Positions 17,867 through 26,950 of a stretch of 64,000 nt of DNA are shown one piece after another (the stretch's first letter is position 1; each line of letters begins with the position of its first letter). Made by a program: the position numbers and the translations under genes. Source of the DNA: Faecalicatena_A orotica (GTDB lineage Bacteria; Bacillota; Clostridia; Lachnospirales; Lachnospiraceae). Where the stretch lies: assembly GCF_040545875.1 (NCBI RefSeq), contig NZ_JBEPMR010000005.1. The stretch is one strand, 5' to 3'. The notes under the pieces are model-generated. The model saw nothing but the letters and a program-made list of their open reading frames with translations. It had not been told where the DNA came from and did no database searches.

Positions 17867-18043
17867 ATGAGCAATACATGTACAGCAGCAATGACTAGGG
17901 AAAATGCTTCCGTAAACTATAAAAAGAAACCTTCTTTAAAAGAACGTTTTGTCAAATATATCTTAGACAATCAGGAGTGCATCCTCGGAGGCCTTTCCGC
18001 ATTAAACGGACACATCTACATTCCCGACCGTACCAGACGATAA
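17867..18043 (+). CDS. Small protein of unknown function, 58 aa (copy 2)
   Basis: The start ATG is preceded by GAAAGGAG, the same ribosome site as copy 1. The 58 residues begin MSNTCTAAM, have a basic middle (SLKERFVKYIL) and end LNGHIYIPDRTRR. There is no hydrophobic segment and no known family. The changes against copy 1 lie mostly at exposed-looking positions, while Cys5, Gly-Leu, Leu-Asn-Gly and Ile-Tyr-Ile-Pro are kept. This is the pattern of a protein under selection, not of a chance reading frame. It is an independent unit with its own terminator. Confidence 0.75.
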   Translation: MSNTCTAAMTRENASVNYKKKPSLKERFVKYILDNQECILGGLSALNGHIYIPDRTRR

Positions 18044-18074
18044 TAAGAAATGAATAAGAAACATTTAAATGGAT

Positions 18075-18114
18075 AAAACAGCAGGATTCCCCGAATCAGG
18101 AACCTGCTGTTTTT
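18075..18114 (+). terminator. Terminator of 58-aa gene copy 2
   Basis: An 11-bp stem AAAACAGCAGG / CCTGCTGTTTT (18075-18085 with 18103-18113) ends in T residues. It is clearly related to the terminator at 16831-16871. Confidence 0.85.
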
Positions 18115-18300
18115 GCGTTACTGCTTACGGGTTTCCTGAAAATGTTAACGTTTTTCTATATACAGGCTTATACTCCTTTCATTCCTTTTTATAACTTTCC
18201 ATATACTGGGTATACTATATCTGAACACGCAATTTAACTGTATACTATTTCGTTTTATATACAGAAGTGCCGTGTATCATTTTGAAGGGAGAACTATTAC

Positions 18301-18489
18301 ATGAAAGCAATCATTGACAGAGATGGATGTATCGGATGCGGACTCTGCGCCGGAACATGCCCGGAAGTATTCAGTATGGCAGACGACGGACTCGCCGAGG
18401 TAATCAGTGAAGTCAATTCAGATACCGAAGAAGGGGCAAAAGAAGCAGCAGACGGATGTCCCGTAAGCGTCATAGCAATTAAGGACTAA
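18301..18489 (+). CDS. Small 4Fe-4S ferredoxin
   Basis: A 62-residue single-cluster ferredoxin. CIGCGLCAGTCPEVF supplies three cysteines, and the fourth is in DGCPVSVI near the C terminus. GAAGGGAG precedes the ATG. It would carry one low-potential electron to cytoplasmic partners, perhaps including nearby flavoproteins. A possible -10, TATACT, lies about 90 nt upstream. Confidence 0.92.
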   Translation: MKAIIDRDGCIGCGLCAGTCPEVFSMADDGLAEVISEVNSDTEEGAKEAADGCPVSVIAIKD

Positions 18490-18599
18490 TTAATGGACTT
18501 TAAGCCAACAGAGACTGCCCCGCCGGATTCTGGACTTGCGTTGCCATCGGCGTCCACATCCTCCCACGAACCCAAAGCGCTCTCTGGTTTTCGATTTTC

Positions 18600-18629
18600 T
18601 TGAAGTTTGACCTGTAAACGTGTTATAGT
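18600..18629 (+). promoter_or_regulatory. Promoter of the orphan ABC ATPase
   Basis: TTGAAG is followed after 18 nt by TATAGT, about 50 nt upstream of the start codon. This is a moderate match. Confidence 0.45.
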
Positions 18630-18681
18630 TATTTCAGTATATGTTTTCTGTTTAAATTCAGGAAACGGACCGGAGGCAGGT

Positions 18682-19431
18682 ATGGAGACTATTATTGAGG
18701 TTAAGGATCTGGAAAGAGATTACAATGACGGTAAGATAGAAGTTTTGAAGGGAATCAGCTTCTCTGCGGGTGGAGGGGAGTTTATTACGATTATGGGGCG
18801 TTCCGGCGGGGGAAAGAGTACTTTTCTGAAGGTTCTGGGGCTGGTGGACAGGCCTACGGATGGAAAGGTTTATTTCCGGGGTGAGGATTCGGAAGATTTA
18901 TGGGATTCCCAACTCGCTGATATCCGGCGCCGCCAGATCGGTTATGTGCATCAGGACGCCCGGCTGATGGATTGTCTGACCGTTGCACAGAACATCAAGC
19001 TTCCTATGATTCTGGATAAAAAGGACACAAAGACCATGCAGGCGCGGATGGAAGAATTGGCAGAACATTTCGATATCCTGCATCTGGCCGGGAAATATCC
19101 CGGTGAGCTGTCCGGCGGGGAAAAGCAGCGGGCAGCAATCTGCCGGGCGCTGATTAATAACCCGGATATCATTCTGGCTGATGAGCCTACCGGCAATCTC
19201 GACAGCCAGTCCGGTGAAATCGTTATTCACGCACTGGAGGAGATTAATGAGGATATGGGGAAAACGATTATCCTTGTGACACACGATCCTAAGCTTGCAA
19301 GCTACAGCAGCAAGACCGTTCTGCTGAAGGACGGTTTGATTCTGGAGACACTAATCCGCCCGCAGGGAGAAAAAAGTGAAACTCAGCAGATATTTTATGA
19401 CATGATCATGAAAAAAATGGAGGAGCTATGA
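18682..19431 (+). CDS. Orphan ABC transporter ATPase (MacB/LolD/FtsE-like)
   Basis: A 249-residue ATPase with Walker A GRSGGGKST, signature LSGGEKQR, Walker B IILADEPTGNLDS and H-loop VTHD. The LADEPTGNLD form is typical of the MacB/LolD/BceA group, which pairs with FtsX-like permeases. No permease is adjacent: the next gene is on the other strand and unrelated. The ATG at 18682 follows GGAGG; the longer reading frame upstream lacks a ribosome site. It may serve a permease encoded elsewhere or be a remnant of a larger operon. Confidence 0.85.
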   Translation: METIIEVKDLERDYNDGKIEVLKGISFSAGGGEFITIMGRSGGGKSTFLKVLGLVDRPTDGKVYFRGEDSEDLWDSQLADIRRRQIGYVHQDARLMDCLTVAQNIKLPMILDKKDTKTMQARMEELAEHFDILHLAGKYPGELSGGEKQRAAICRALINNPDIILADEPTGNLDSQSGEIVIHALEEINEDMGKTIILVTHDPKLASYSSKTVLLKDGLILETLIRPQGEKSETQQIFYDMIMKKMEEL

Positions 19432-19456
19432 CGATGGGCTCCTCCGTTCGTTTTTT
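19419..19456 (+). terminator. Terminator overlapping the ABC ATPase stop codon
   Basis: GGAGGAGC (19419-19426) pairs with GCTCCTCC (19438-19445), followed by GTTCGTTTTTT. The stop codon lies inside the loop. Confidence 0.8.
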
Positions 19457-19462
19457 ATCAAT

Positions 19463-21703
19463 CTATTCGTTTTGCTCTCTATTATTCTTTATCCGCTTCT
19501 CATATTCGGAAACAGGCATCGGTTTAGCATACAGATACCCCTGCGCCGTGGTACACCCTACCTCTTTCAGAAGCGCTGCCTGATTTTCCGTCTCCACACC
19601 TTCGACTACAACTGACATGTTAAGCCCCTTCGCCAGCTCGACCACATTCTTTAGAACAATCCATGCACGCTGGTTGGTCTCTGCATTATTTAAAAATGCC
19701 CTGTCTATCTTCAGCACATCTGCACAAATATCCTTGATCAGGTTCAGCGATGAATAGCCACTGCCAAAATCATCAATACAAACAAGTATCCCGTTCTGCC
19801 CGAGTTCTTCTGTTATCTTCTGCAATGCATCGATATTGTCATGTATCAGGCTTTCCAGCAGTTCAATTTCAATCAGATTCGGCGGCAGGTCGTATCTGCG
19901 GACAATATTAAGTACTTTCTGTACATAATCTTTCCCGTAAACCAGAGGTTTTGACTGGTTCACGGAAACAGCAGGTGGATTGAATCCCATATCCAGCCAG
20001 TATCTCTGCATTCGGCATACCTCTTCCAGTGTATACAGATCCAGATTCACAATGAATCCGTTTCTTTCAAACACCGGGATAAAATCCGACGGGTACATCA
20101 CCCTGCCGTCCCTCATCCAGCGCACAAGCGCCTCTGCACCTTCAATGGCTCCGGTATTCATATTGCACTTTGGCTGCAGGTAAACCTGAAACTCTTTTCT
20201 ACTGAGGGCTCCGTGCATAACGTCCTCTATATCCTTGATACGCACAGCTTCTTCTCTCATAGTATCATTGTAGAAGCATATCTTACATTCGCTGTTCATC
20301 TGCTTTGCCCTGCGGTGGGCCATTGTTGTACGGTCGATGATTTTCCCGATATCAGTCTCATCCGGCGTAATCTTGTAAACACCTGTCGTAAATATAACAT
20401 TATATCGTTTTCCACGGTTATTCTGCTGCTCCCGGAAACGCTCCCGGAAACATGCATCTCTGTTCCTTACCTCTTCATCATCTTTACAGCATACCAGACA
20501 CAGAAAATTGTCATTACTCATACGCCCGTATATATCATCCGTTGATATGATCTCCGATATCATCCTGTTCATATCGAGCAGGATGGCATCTCCTTCCTGA
20601 TATCCATACATATCATTAATTAATTTAAAATTATCGATATCCACCCAGACCATATACAGGGAATCAACTCCCTTTTCGATTCTTCTGGCTGCAAGCATCT
20701 TGAATCTGTTCAGGTTATTGCCCCCGGTAAATGAATCCACATATGCCAGATAAGAGAGTTTCTTATCACTTTTATAATTCTGCAATACAATCAGCACGCA
20801 CAGCGCCGTGAGAAGCACTGTAGTAATCATCGCCATCTGGCGGTTTCGTACGACGATACGATCCGTATTCTCATAGACCGATGCCCTTGGCACAACAGTT
20901 ACAACATACCAGTCGTTAATACCGATCTTTCTGTAGGCCCCTACTGTCGGAACATCATCCATACTATACTCTATAATGCCGTCATCGTTCTGTTCCATAT
21001 CCTGTTTCATCTGGGCGATCTCAGATTCTTCCACCCCGCTTTTGTCAAGCTCCGCAAACAAATTATCAAATTGGCGGAAATCCGCTTTTCCTGCACTAAA
21101 TACTACTGGTGTTCCGTCTTTCTGTATGATATAGGAATACCCCTCTCCATAAAAAGTACGGAAATTAAGAATCTCTGAGAATAAGTCCGTCTCGTTTGTT
21201 GCTATAATCACCCCGGTTAATTTCTCTGCATGATAGAGCGGCACCGCATAGACATTAATATACCCTCCCCCGATCTTATCAACAATCACATCAGAAACAT
21301 TGCTTTCTCCATTCAGGGCTTTATGATAATACTCCCTGTCCTGTACGCTGAATACTTCACTGTCTGTCGAAACAGCATATCCATCCGGCGGGATATAGGC
21401 AAGCCTCTTAAAGTTGCTGCTGTGGAACTCTGCATCCAATACACTCATCGTGTAATCCATACTGAATTCATCCTGATTGCCAATAATATTCGCAATGGAC
21501 TCGATATTTTCCAACTGCATGCTGACTGTATTCTTAATTGCCTGGGCACTCTGGATTGCCAGTTCAGTCAGATACTGCCGGTTCTGTTCGTCCACATCCT
21601 TTTGGGTGCCCGAGACAAAGTCACGCCCCAGCCATATAATCACTAAAATAATAATAACAAACGCAGTCCCCGGTATGAGCCATTTTGAATTTTTCCCTTC
21701 CAT
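19463..21703 (-). CDS. Membrane Cache-GGDEF-EAL protein, probable c-di-GMP phosphodiesterase
   Basis: A 746-residue protein. A membrane helix (about 9-26) precedes a periplasm-side/extracellular Cache sensor (30-285) and a second helix (288-307). The GGDEF domain follows, with its signature decayed to S-N-D-N-F (396-400), so cyclase activity is unlikely. The EAL domain keeps EAL (524-526), Asn582, ELLES (614-618), DDFG (644-647), Lys665 and EGVE (701-704), so it should hydrolyse c-di-GMP. The start follows GGGAGG. An extracellular ligand sensed by Cache would tune c-di-GMP and thus adhesion or motility. It is a single gene. Confidence 0.9.
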   Translation of the reverse strand: MEGKNSKWLIPGTAFVIIILVIIWLGRDFVSGTQKDVDEQNRQYLTELAIQSAQAIKNTVSMQLENIESIANIIGNQDEFSMDYTMSVLDAEFHSSNFKRLAYIPPDGYAVSTDSEVFSVQDREYYHKALNGESNVSDVIVDKIGGGYINVYAVPLYHAEKLTGVIIATNETDLFSEILNFRTFYGEGYSYIIQKDGTPVVFSAGKADFRQFDNLFAELDKSGVEESEIAQMKQDMEQNDDGIIEYSMDDVPTVGAYRKIGINDWYVVTVVPRASVYENTDRIVVRNRQMAMITTVLLTALCVLIVLQNYKSDKKLSYLAYVDSFTGGNNLNRFKMLAARRIEKGVDSLYMVWVDIDNFKLINDMYGYQEGDAILLDMNRMISEIISTDDIYGRMSNDNFLCLVCCKDDEEVRNRDACFRERFREQQNNRGKRYNVIFTTGVYKITPDETDIGKIIDRTTMAHRRAKQMNSECKICFYNDTMREEAVRIKDIEDVMHGALSRKEFQVYLQPKCNMNTGAIEGAEALVRWMRDGRVMYPSDFIPVFERNGFIVNLDLYTLEEVCRMQRYWLDMGFNPPAVSVNQSKPLVYGKDYVQKVLNIVRRYDLPPNLIEIELLESLIHDNIDALQKITEELGQNGILVCIDDFGSGYSSLNLIKDICADVLKIDRAFLNNAETNQRAWIVLKNVVELAKGLNMSVVVEGVETENQAALLKEVGCTTAQGYLYAKPMPVSEYEKRIKNNREQNE

Positions 21704-21773
21704 ACCTGCCCTCCCACTATGCCATTGCCTGTGAATATTATCTTACCATTATTTATGTAAAAAGAAAAGATGA

Positions 21774-21819
21774 AAGAAAAAAGCAGCAGTAAAGTTATCC
21801 AGTGATAACCTACTGCTGC
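21774..21819 (-). terminator. Terminator of the gat operon
   Basis: GCAGCAGTA (21783-21791) pairs with TACTGCTGC (21811-21819), with a second inner pairing GTTATC/GATAAC. On the minus strand it runs into a TTTTTT stretch, a few nt past the gatY stop. Confidence 0.9.
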
Positions 21820-21824
21820 TGGCA

Positions 21825-22676
21825 TTACGCCCTGTTTTGGCTCATGCAGACTTTTATTTTCTCCATTACATACTGCTTAACCTGTTCCCTGCCTGCCGCA
21901 TTATATTTTTTGGGATCAATCGTATCCGGGTCAGTATCGAACACGGACCGTACGCCCTTTGTAAATGCAATCCGCAGATCCGTGGCATAATTCACTTTGC
22001 AGATTCCCCTTCTGATACACTCCTGCACCGTTTCATCCGGAACCCCGGATGTCCCGTGGAGGACCAATGGAATGGAAACAGCCTGTCTGATCTCGGAAAG
22101 CCGCTCCACATCCAGCTTCGGAATTCCTTTGTAAACTCCGTGTGCCGTCCCGATTGCAACTGCCAGTGAATCTACTTTTGTCAATTCTACAAAACGCGCC
22201 GCTTCATCTGGGTCTGTATACGGATTCCCCTCCCCTGCCTCCAAATCATCTTCTTTTCCGCCGACTTTTCCCAGTTCCGCTTCCACCGGGATTCCTGACG
22301 GATGACAGGCATTGGCCACGGCCCTGCTGACCTCTATATTTTCCTCAAAATTTCCGTGTGACCCGTCTATCATGATCGAAGTATATCCGGTTCGATATGC
22401 CTGCATGGCGAGTTCATAGCTGCTGCCGTGATCCAGATGCATGACAATGGGGACGCCTGCCTTCTCTGCCGCTGCCCTGACATTTGCATAAAAATAATCC
22501 AGACCGGCATACCTGACCGTGGAAGGCGTGGTCTGCATGATGACCGGAGATCTAAGTTCCTCTGCCGCCGCTGCCACCGCCTGCACCATTTCCATATTCT
22601 CTACATTGAATGCGCCGACAGCATATCCATTTGCCTGCGCATCCAGTAATAATTCCTTTGTTGTCACTAATGGCAT
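21825..22676 (-). CDS. gatY: Class II tagatose/fructose-bisphosphate aldolase (GatY/KbaY type)
   Basis: A 283-residue zinc aldolase. HLDHG carries the catalytic Asp and a zinc His, VEAELG follows, GTAHGVYKG and LHGTSG provide further zinc and phosphate contacts. In the galactitol pathway it splits D-tagatose-1,6-bisphosphate into dihydroxyacetone phosphate and glyceraldehyde-3-phosphate. It is last in an operon with the sugar kinase, gatD and the galactitol PTS genes, which makes tagatose-bisphosphate the likely substrate over fructose-bisphosphate. Confidence 0.88.
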   Translation of the reverse strand: MPLVTTKELLLDAQANGYAVGAFNVENMEMVQAVAAAAEELRSPVIMQTTPSTVRYAGLDYFYANVRAAAEKAGVPIVMHLDHGSSYELAMQAYRTGYTSIMIDGSHGNFEENIEVSRAVANACHPSGIPVEAELGKVGGKEDDLEAGEGNPYTDPDEAARFVELTKVDSLAVAIGTAHGVYKGIPKLDVERLSEIRQAVSIPLVLHGTSGVPDETVQECIRRGICKVNYATDLRIAFTKGVRSVFDTDPDTIDPKKYNAAGREQVKQYVMEKIKVCMSQNRA

Positions 22677-22696
22677 TTTTCTACCTCATTTCTTTC

Positions 22697-23644
22697 TTAT
22701 ATCCTGACCTTACTTTCTATCGTTTCTATCTGTATCCGGCCAGCCAGTTCCTGTTGTACTGATTCCTCAAAGCTTCCGGTCCCCGGGGAGAGCGCAGCTG
22801 CCGTCGCAGTTGCCACTGCATATTTCAAGGCTTCCTGCGGACTGTAGTTTCTTTCCAAAGCCACCGCAAAGGCGCCTACCATCGAATCCCCGCATCCTAC
22901 GGTATTGACTGCCTTTACTTCCGGCGGCCTTCCCTGAAAGATGCCTTCACTGCAGACGAGAAGGGCCCCGTCTCTTCCCAAAGAAATCACTACATAAGGG
23001 ATTCCCATCCCATAGATTTTCCCGGCATAACTGACGACATCCTCAAAACCGTTTACCTGAATGCCGAACAATGCTTCGATCTCATCCTTGTTTGGCTTCA
23101 CCATATCCGGGCATGCTTTAAGCCCATTTTTAAGAAGCTCTCCGCTCGTATCCAGAATCACCTTCCGGCTCGCTTCCTTTGCACAGCGAATCATTTTTTC
23201 ATAGATATCCTTCGAAACTCCCTGTGGCACACTACCCGATATGGTTACAACTTCGCTATCCTTAATAATTTCAGGAAAGCGTTTTAAAAACTCTTCTTCC
23301 TCTTCTTTCGTGACAGGGCACCCCGGTTCCAGATATTCCGTAGATCCATATCCTTCATCCAGAATATTGATGCAGCTTCTTGTCTCACCTTGTATATGTA
23401 CAAACTGTTTAGAAATCCCATCCTGTTCCAGCATGGATTCCAGATACGCGCCGTTGAATCCCCCTGCCAGCCCGGCCGCCTGCACGTTTTCCCCGCAGAG
23501 CTTTATGATACGCGCCACGTTTAAGCCTTTGCCTCCCGCGGTATTGCGGCAGGAGGCCACACGCATTACGGTCCCGTTTTCAATCCTGCCGTCCATGAAA
23601 TATGCTTTATCAATGGATGCATTCAATGTTACTGTCGTAATCAT
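22697..23644 (-). CDS. PfkB-family kinase, probable tagatose-6-phosphate kinase
   Basis: A 315-residue PfkB kinase of the LacC/FruK group. The sugar-binding AGGKGLNVAR motif is near residue 35, and the C-terminal anion-hole motif reads NTVGCGDSM (GCGD in place of the usual GAGD). It would phosphorylate tagatose-6-phosphate to the 1,6-bisphosphate. It lies between gatD and gatY, the expected place for that step. 1-phosphofructokinase is the alternative by sequence alone. Confidence 0.87.
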   Translation of the reverse strand: MITTVTLNASIDKAYFMDGRIENGTVMRVASCRNTAGGKGLNVARIIKLCGENVQAAGLAGGFNGAYLESMLEQDGISKQFVHIQGETRSCINILDEGYGSTEYLEPGCPVTKEEEEEFLKRFPEIIKDSEVVTISGSVPQGVSKDIYEKMIRCAKEASRKVILDTSGELLKNGLKACPDMVKPNKDEIEALFGIQVNGFEDVVSYAGKIYGMGIPYVVISLGRDGALLVCSEGIFQGRPPEVKAVNTVGCGDSMVGAFAVALERNYSPQEALKYAVATATAAALSPGTGSFEESVQQELAGRIQIETIESKVRI

Positions 23645-23649
23645 ATCTG

Positions 23650-24699
23650 TTACCTCTCGCTGTCAATTAGTATCTTGCCTTTCACGGTTCCCGGCGTCTT
23701 AAACAGTTCAAACGCTTCTGCAATCTGACTGAGCGGCATCTTCCTGAAAATAAAGGAATCGTCAAATTTTAACGCTCCGCTTTTAAAATAATGTGCCGCA
23801 AGCTCCCATTCCTCACCCGGAAACGGGGCACTGTAGGACATCCATGATCCAGTCAGCATAAATTCTTTCCGGTTCATATTCTCCCACTCTGCGACAGAAA
23901 AACTCAGCTCTTTTGTCGGTGTCCCTACAAAGCAGACATGGGCTTTATTTGCAGCCAGTGCGAACGCCATTTTCATAGTAGCCGTGTTTCCGGCTGTTTC
24001 ATATACATAGTCAAATCCTTTTCCATCTGTGAGGGCAAGCGCTTTTTCCATAAAATCCTCATCGAGCGTATTCACTCCTGCGGATGCACCAAGCCTGTTT
24101 CCCAGTTCCAGCCGTTCCTGAGCGATATCAAATACAACAGTCTTTTTGGCGCCAAATATCTTCGCCCACTGCATCACGAACATTCCGATAGTCCCGCCGC
24201 CGAGAATGGCAACCGTCTTTCCGCCTTCATAGGGAACCCTTTTTAACCCGTGCAGTGCAACCGTCGCAGGTTCAAAAAACGCCCCCTGTTCAAAGGATAC
24301 CGCGTCTTCAAAAGGAACCGCATTCTGTTCCGGAACCACGACATATTCCGCAAAACTTCCAAATTCACGGGAACCGATGAAACTGTAATTTCTGCACAGG
24401 GAGTAATTTCCCTTCTGGCAGTCCTCACATTTCATGCACGGTACAAGGGGGACCCCTGCAACCCTGCTGCCGGGAGCCACTTTCGTGACACCTTCTCCGA
24501 TGGCCTCCACAATACCGGAAAATTCATGTCCGAGAACATTCGGGAAAAAGTGGCATGCATTTCCATTCACCCTCGGCACATCGGAACCACAGATCCCTGT
24601 ATATTTTACCTTAATCAGCACCTGCCCCTCCTTCGGGACAGGTTTTTCAATCTCTTCATAACGAATATCATTCTTTGCGTGAACAACTCCTGCTTTCAT
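23650..24699 (-). CDS. gatD: Galactitol-1-phosphate 5-dehydrogenase
   Basis: A 349-residue zinc alcohol dehydrogenase. The catalytic zinc region is GICGSDVPR and GHEFSG, the structural zinc cysteines are CMKCEDCQKGNYSLC, and the NAD fold is ILGGGTIGM. It oxidises galactitol-1-phosphate to D-tagatose-6-phosphate. The start at 24699 is chosen for AAAGGAGG 9 nt upstream, which also leaves a 16-nt gap after gatC. The context (PTS IIABC, kinase, aldolase) makes this assignment stronger than sequence type alone. Confidence 0.88.
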   Translation of the reverse strand: MKAGVVHAKNDIRYEEIEKPVPKEGQVLIKVKYTGICGSDVPRVNGNACHFFPNVLGHEFSGIVEAIGEGVTKVAPGSRVAGVPLVPCMKCEDCQKGNYSLCRNYSFIGSREFGSFAEYVVVPEQNAVPFEDAVSFEQGAFFEPATVALHGLKRVPYEGGKTVAILGGGTIGMFVMQWAKIFGAKKTVVFDIAQERLELGNRLGASAGVNTLDEDFMEKALALTDGKGFDYVYETAGNTATMKMAFALAANKAHVCFVGTPTKELSFSVAEWENMNRKEFMLTGSWMSYSAPFPGEEWELAAHYFKSGALKFDDSFIFRKMPLSQIAEAFELFKTPGTVKGKILIDSER

Positions 24700-24715
24700 C
24701 CACTTAAACCTCCTT

Positions 24716-26074
24716 TCAGGCTTCTTCATTCAGCTCGGCTGCTCTTTTTCGGGAACAGCGCACTGCGAAGACCATGCAGAAAATATAACCGATCAGAATT
24801 ACTGCCATACCTGCCAGATTTTCTCTTGCAAAGATCTGGGTAAATACATATGTAATCGGACATCCGCCCTGATCCATCGCCGCCATCAGGCTGCTGCCAT
24901 CTGTGGATCCCGTCGTCACGGCCAGTTTCGTCAGCCACGGTATTGTCTGGTTTGTAATCCAGATGGTGATAAACATAATGGCACTTCCTGAAATTAATGT
25001 GCGGAAAAGATTTCCTTTATGTACCGCTACAGCAATTGCAATGAAGAAACCGATTGTTGCAAGGTCACCAAACGGAAGCACCTTATTACCCGGTACGATT
25101 ACCGCAATCAGCAGAGTCAGCGGGATAAAGATCAGTCCGGCTGTGACTACCTGTGCATCCCCGAGCAGGATTGCAGGATCGAGGCCGATATAATACTGTG
25201 AGTTACCAAATCTTTTATTCATCAATTCTTTGGCTCTCTCTGAAATCGGCATCAGACCTTCCATAATACATTTTACGATCTTCGGCATCAGCACCATGAC
25301 AGCTGACATCTTTACACCCAGCGGAAGTGCGGCCTGCGGGCCGTAGCCTGCCAAAAATCCGACAACTGTACCGAGTATCCCTCCGATTACGATCGGTTCG
25401 CCCAGTACACCAACTTTTTCCTGGAGAGTATCGGCTGTCAGGTCAATCTTCTTCACGCCGGGAATCTTGTCAATCACAGCGTCAATCACACAGGCAACCG
25501 GCGCCATGTAAGCCGATGTCCCGTGGGGAACCGTCAGGCCGTCCAGCTCGAAGTAGTCAGACATGAGCGGTGCCCAGATATCTCCCAGCTTATAAGCAAT
25601 TGCTGCGTGTACGGCAACCCCGAGAATACCAATCCAGAAATTTCCTGTCACCGCATATGCGATAGCCCCTGTAAACGTCATGTGCCAGATATTCCAGATA
25701 TCAATATTTACTGTTCTTGTAAGCTTTGTCACGAGCATGATAATATTTACCAGAATAGCAACCGGTATGGCAACCGTTGCGATATTAGAGGACCACGTAA
25801 TCGGAGACGCCCCCGGCCAGCCGATATCAACGACGCTTAAGGACAGCCCGAATCTCTCGGACATTGCCTGTGCCGCAGGCCCTAACTGGGCATTCATCAT
25901 ATCTACGATCAGGCTGAGTCCCACGAATCCGACGCCGATCATAAGCCCGGAACGGATTGCCTTGCCCACTTTAATTCCTAAACAAACACTGATAATTGCA
26001 ATTACAATCGGAAGCATAACCGATGCTCCCATATCTATAATGTAATTAATCCCATTTCCTATCATTTCCAACAT
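24716..26074 (-). CDS. gatC: PTS galactitol permease, EIIC component
   Basis: A 452-residue polytopic membrane protein of the galactitol EIIC family, with about ten hydrophobic segments. Near the start, GMGASV is followed by GIKVGKAIRSGLMIGVGFVG. It forms the galactitol channel, coupled to phosphorylation by the IIB protein encoded 33 nt upstream. A GGAGG site precedes the ATG. Confidence 0.9.
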   Translation of the reverse strand: MLEMIGNGINYIIDMGASVMLPIVIAIISVCLGIKVGKAIRSGLMIGVGFVGLSLIVDMMNAQLGPAAQAMSERFGLSLSVVDIGWPGASPITWSSNIATVAIPVAILVNIIMLVTKLTRTVNIDIWNIWHMTFTGAIAYAVTGNFWIGILGVAVHAAIAYKLGDIWAPLMSDYFELDGLTVPHGTSAYMAPVACVIDAVIDKIPGVKKIDLTADTLQEKVGVLGEPIVIGGILGTVVGFLAGYGPQAALPLGVKMSAVMVLMPKIVKCIMEGLMPISERAKELMNKRFGNSQYYIGLDPAILLGDAQVVTAGLIFIPLTLLIAVIVPGNKVLPFGDLATIGFFIAIAVAVHKGNLFRTLISGSAIMFITIWITNQTIPWLTKLAVTTGSTDGSSLMAAMDQGGCPITYVFTQIFARENLAGMAVILIGYIFCMVFAVRCSRKRAAELNEEA

Positions 26075-26107
26075 GATTCTTCATCCTCCAGATTATTCTA
26101 TTTTGGC

Positions 26108-26389
26108 TCAGGCTTTCAATACATCCAGTATTGCGGCCTCTGTCTTCTCCACTCCTACACCGGAGATGAAAGGCATTCCGGTAATCAGCGGCACACCATA
26201 GTCTCTTTTTACTTTAGATGTTGTAACGATCAGGCTCGTGCCCGGAAGATTGGATTCTATCTCTGAAATACGGATCTGGCAGATTTCTACGTCAATCCCG
26301 TTTTTCTTACATAACTCTACGACCTTATTTGCTGCGATTGTTGAAGTTGCCACTGCTCCTCCGCATGCTACGATAACTTTCTTTTTCAT
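26108..26389 (-). CDS. gatB: PTS galactitol EIIB component
   Basis: A 93-residue EIIB with the phosphocysteine motif VACGGAVATSTIAA (Cys9) next to the N terminus, as in GatB. It receives phosphate from EIIA and passes it to incoming galactitol. Its ATG overlaps the gatA stop (ATGA), showing translational coupling. Confidence 0.92.
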   Translation of the reverse strand: MKKKVIVACGGAVATSTIAANKVVELCKKNGIDVEICQIRISEIESNLPGTSLIVTTSKVKRDYGVPLITGMPFISGVGVEKTEAAILDVLKA

Positions 26390-26853
26390 AATGAATTCTC
26401 CTTCTCTTTTATGATTTTGATGATTTCTTTTTTCTCAGTTACTTCTAATAATTTTTTCAATACTTCTGTATCCTGAATGATTGCTATAATCTGCTGGAGA
26501 TTTTCCAGATGTGCATTCGGGTCCTTTACAGCCAGCATGAATACCAGCTTCACTTGTGTTATCTCGTCATCCGTCCCCATCTGTATAAATGTCACCGGGT
26601 CCGTAAGTACCGCGATTGCAATTCCCGGTTCGTTCACATGGCTTACATCCGTATGCGGGATAGCCACCCCGATCCCGTCCACATCCAGCCCTGTTGGAAA
26701 TTCTTTTTCCCGGGCAATCAATGCTTCCACATATGTTTCTTTACAATACCCCTCATTTATGAAAGCCGCTCCCAGCTGCCTCATGACATCGTCTGATGTC
26801 TCTGCCTGAAGCCCTGTGAAAATCAGGGAGTCCTTCAACTCTTCCCAAATCAT
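26386..26853 (-). CDS. gatA: PTS EIIA component, fructose/mannitol/galactitol type
   Basis: A 155-residue EIIA of PTS_EIIA_2 type. The phosphorylated His lies in GVAIPHTDV near the centre. It transfers phosphate from HPr to GatB. It is the first gene of the gat structural operon, which starts after a terminator and two operator-like repeats. Confidence 0.92.
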   Translation of the reverse strand: MIWEELKDSLIFTGLQAETSDDVMRQLGAAFINEGYCKETYVEALIAREKEFPTGLDVDGIGVAIPHTDVSHVNEPGIAIAVLTDPVTFIQMGTDDEITQVKLVFMLAVKDPNAHLENLQQIIAIIQDTEVLKKLLEVTEKKEIIKIIKEKENSL

Positions 26854-26950
26854 ATATCTTCCTCCATTCTTATGTTTTGTCTTTTAAACCTCTTTTACTT
26901 ATGAAAGAATTTTGCTTGCCGGCTGTCTCTTTCTTTATATATATCCTAGC

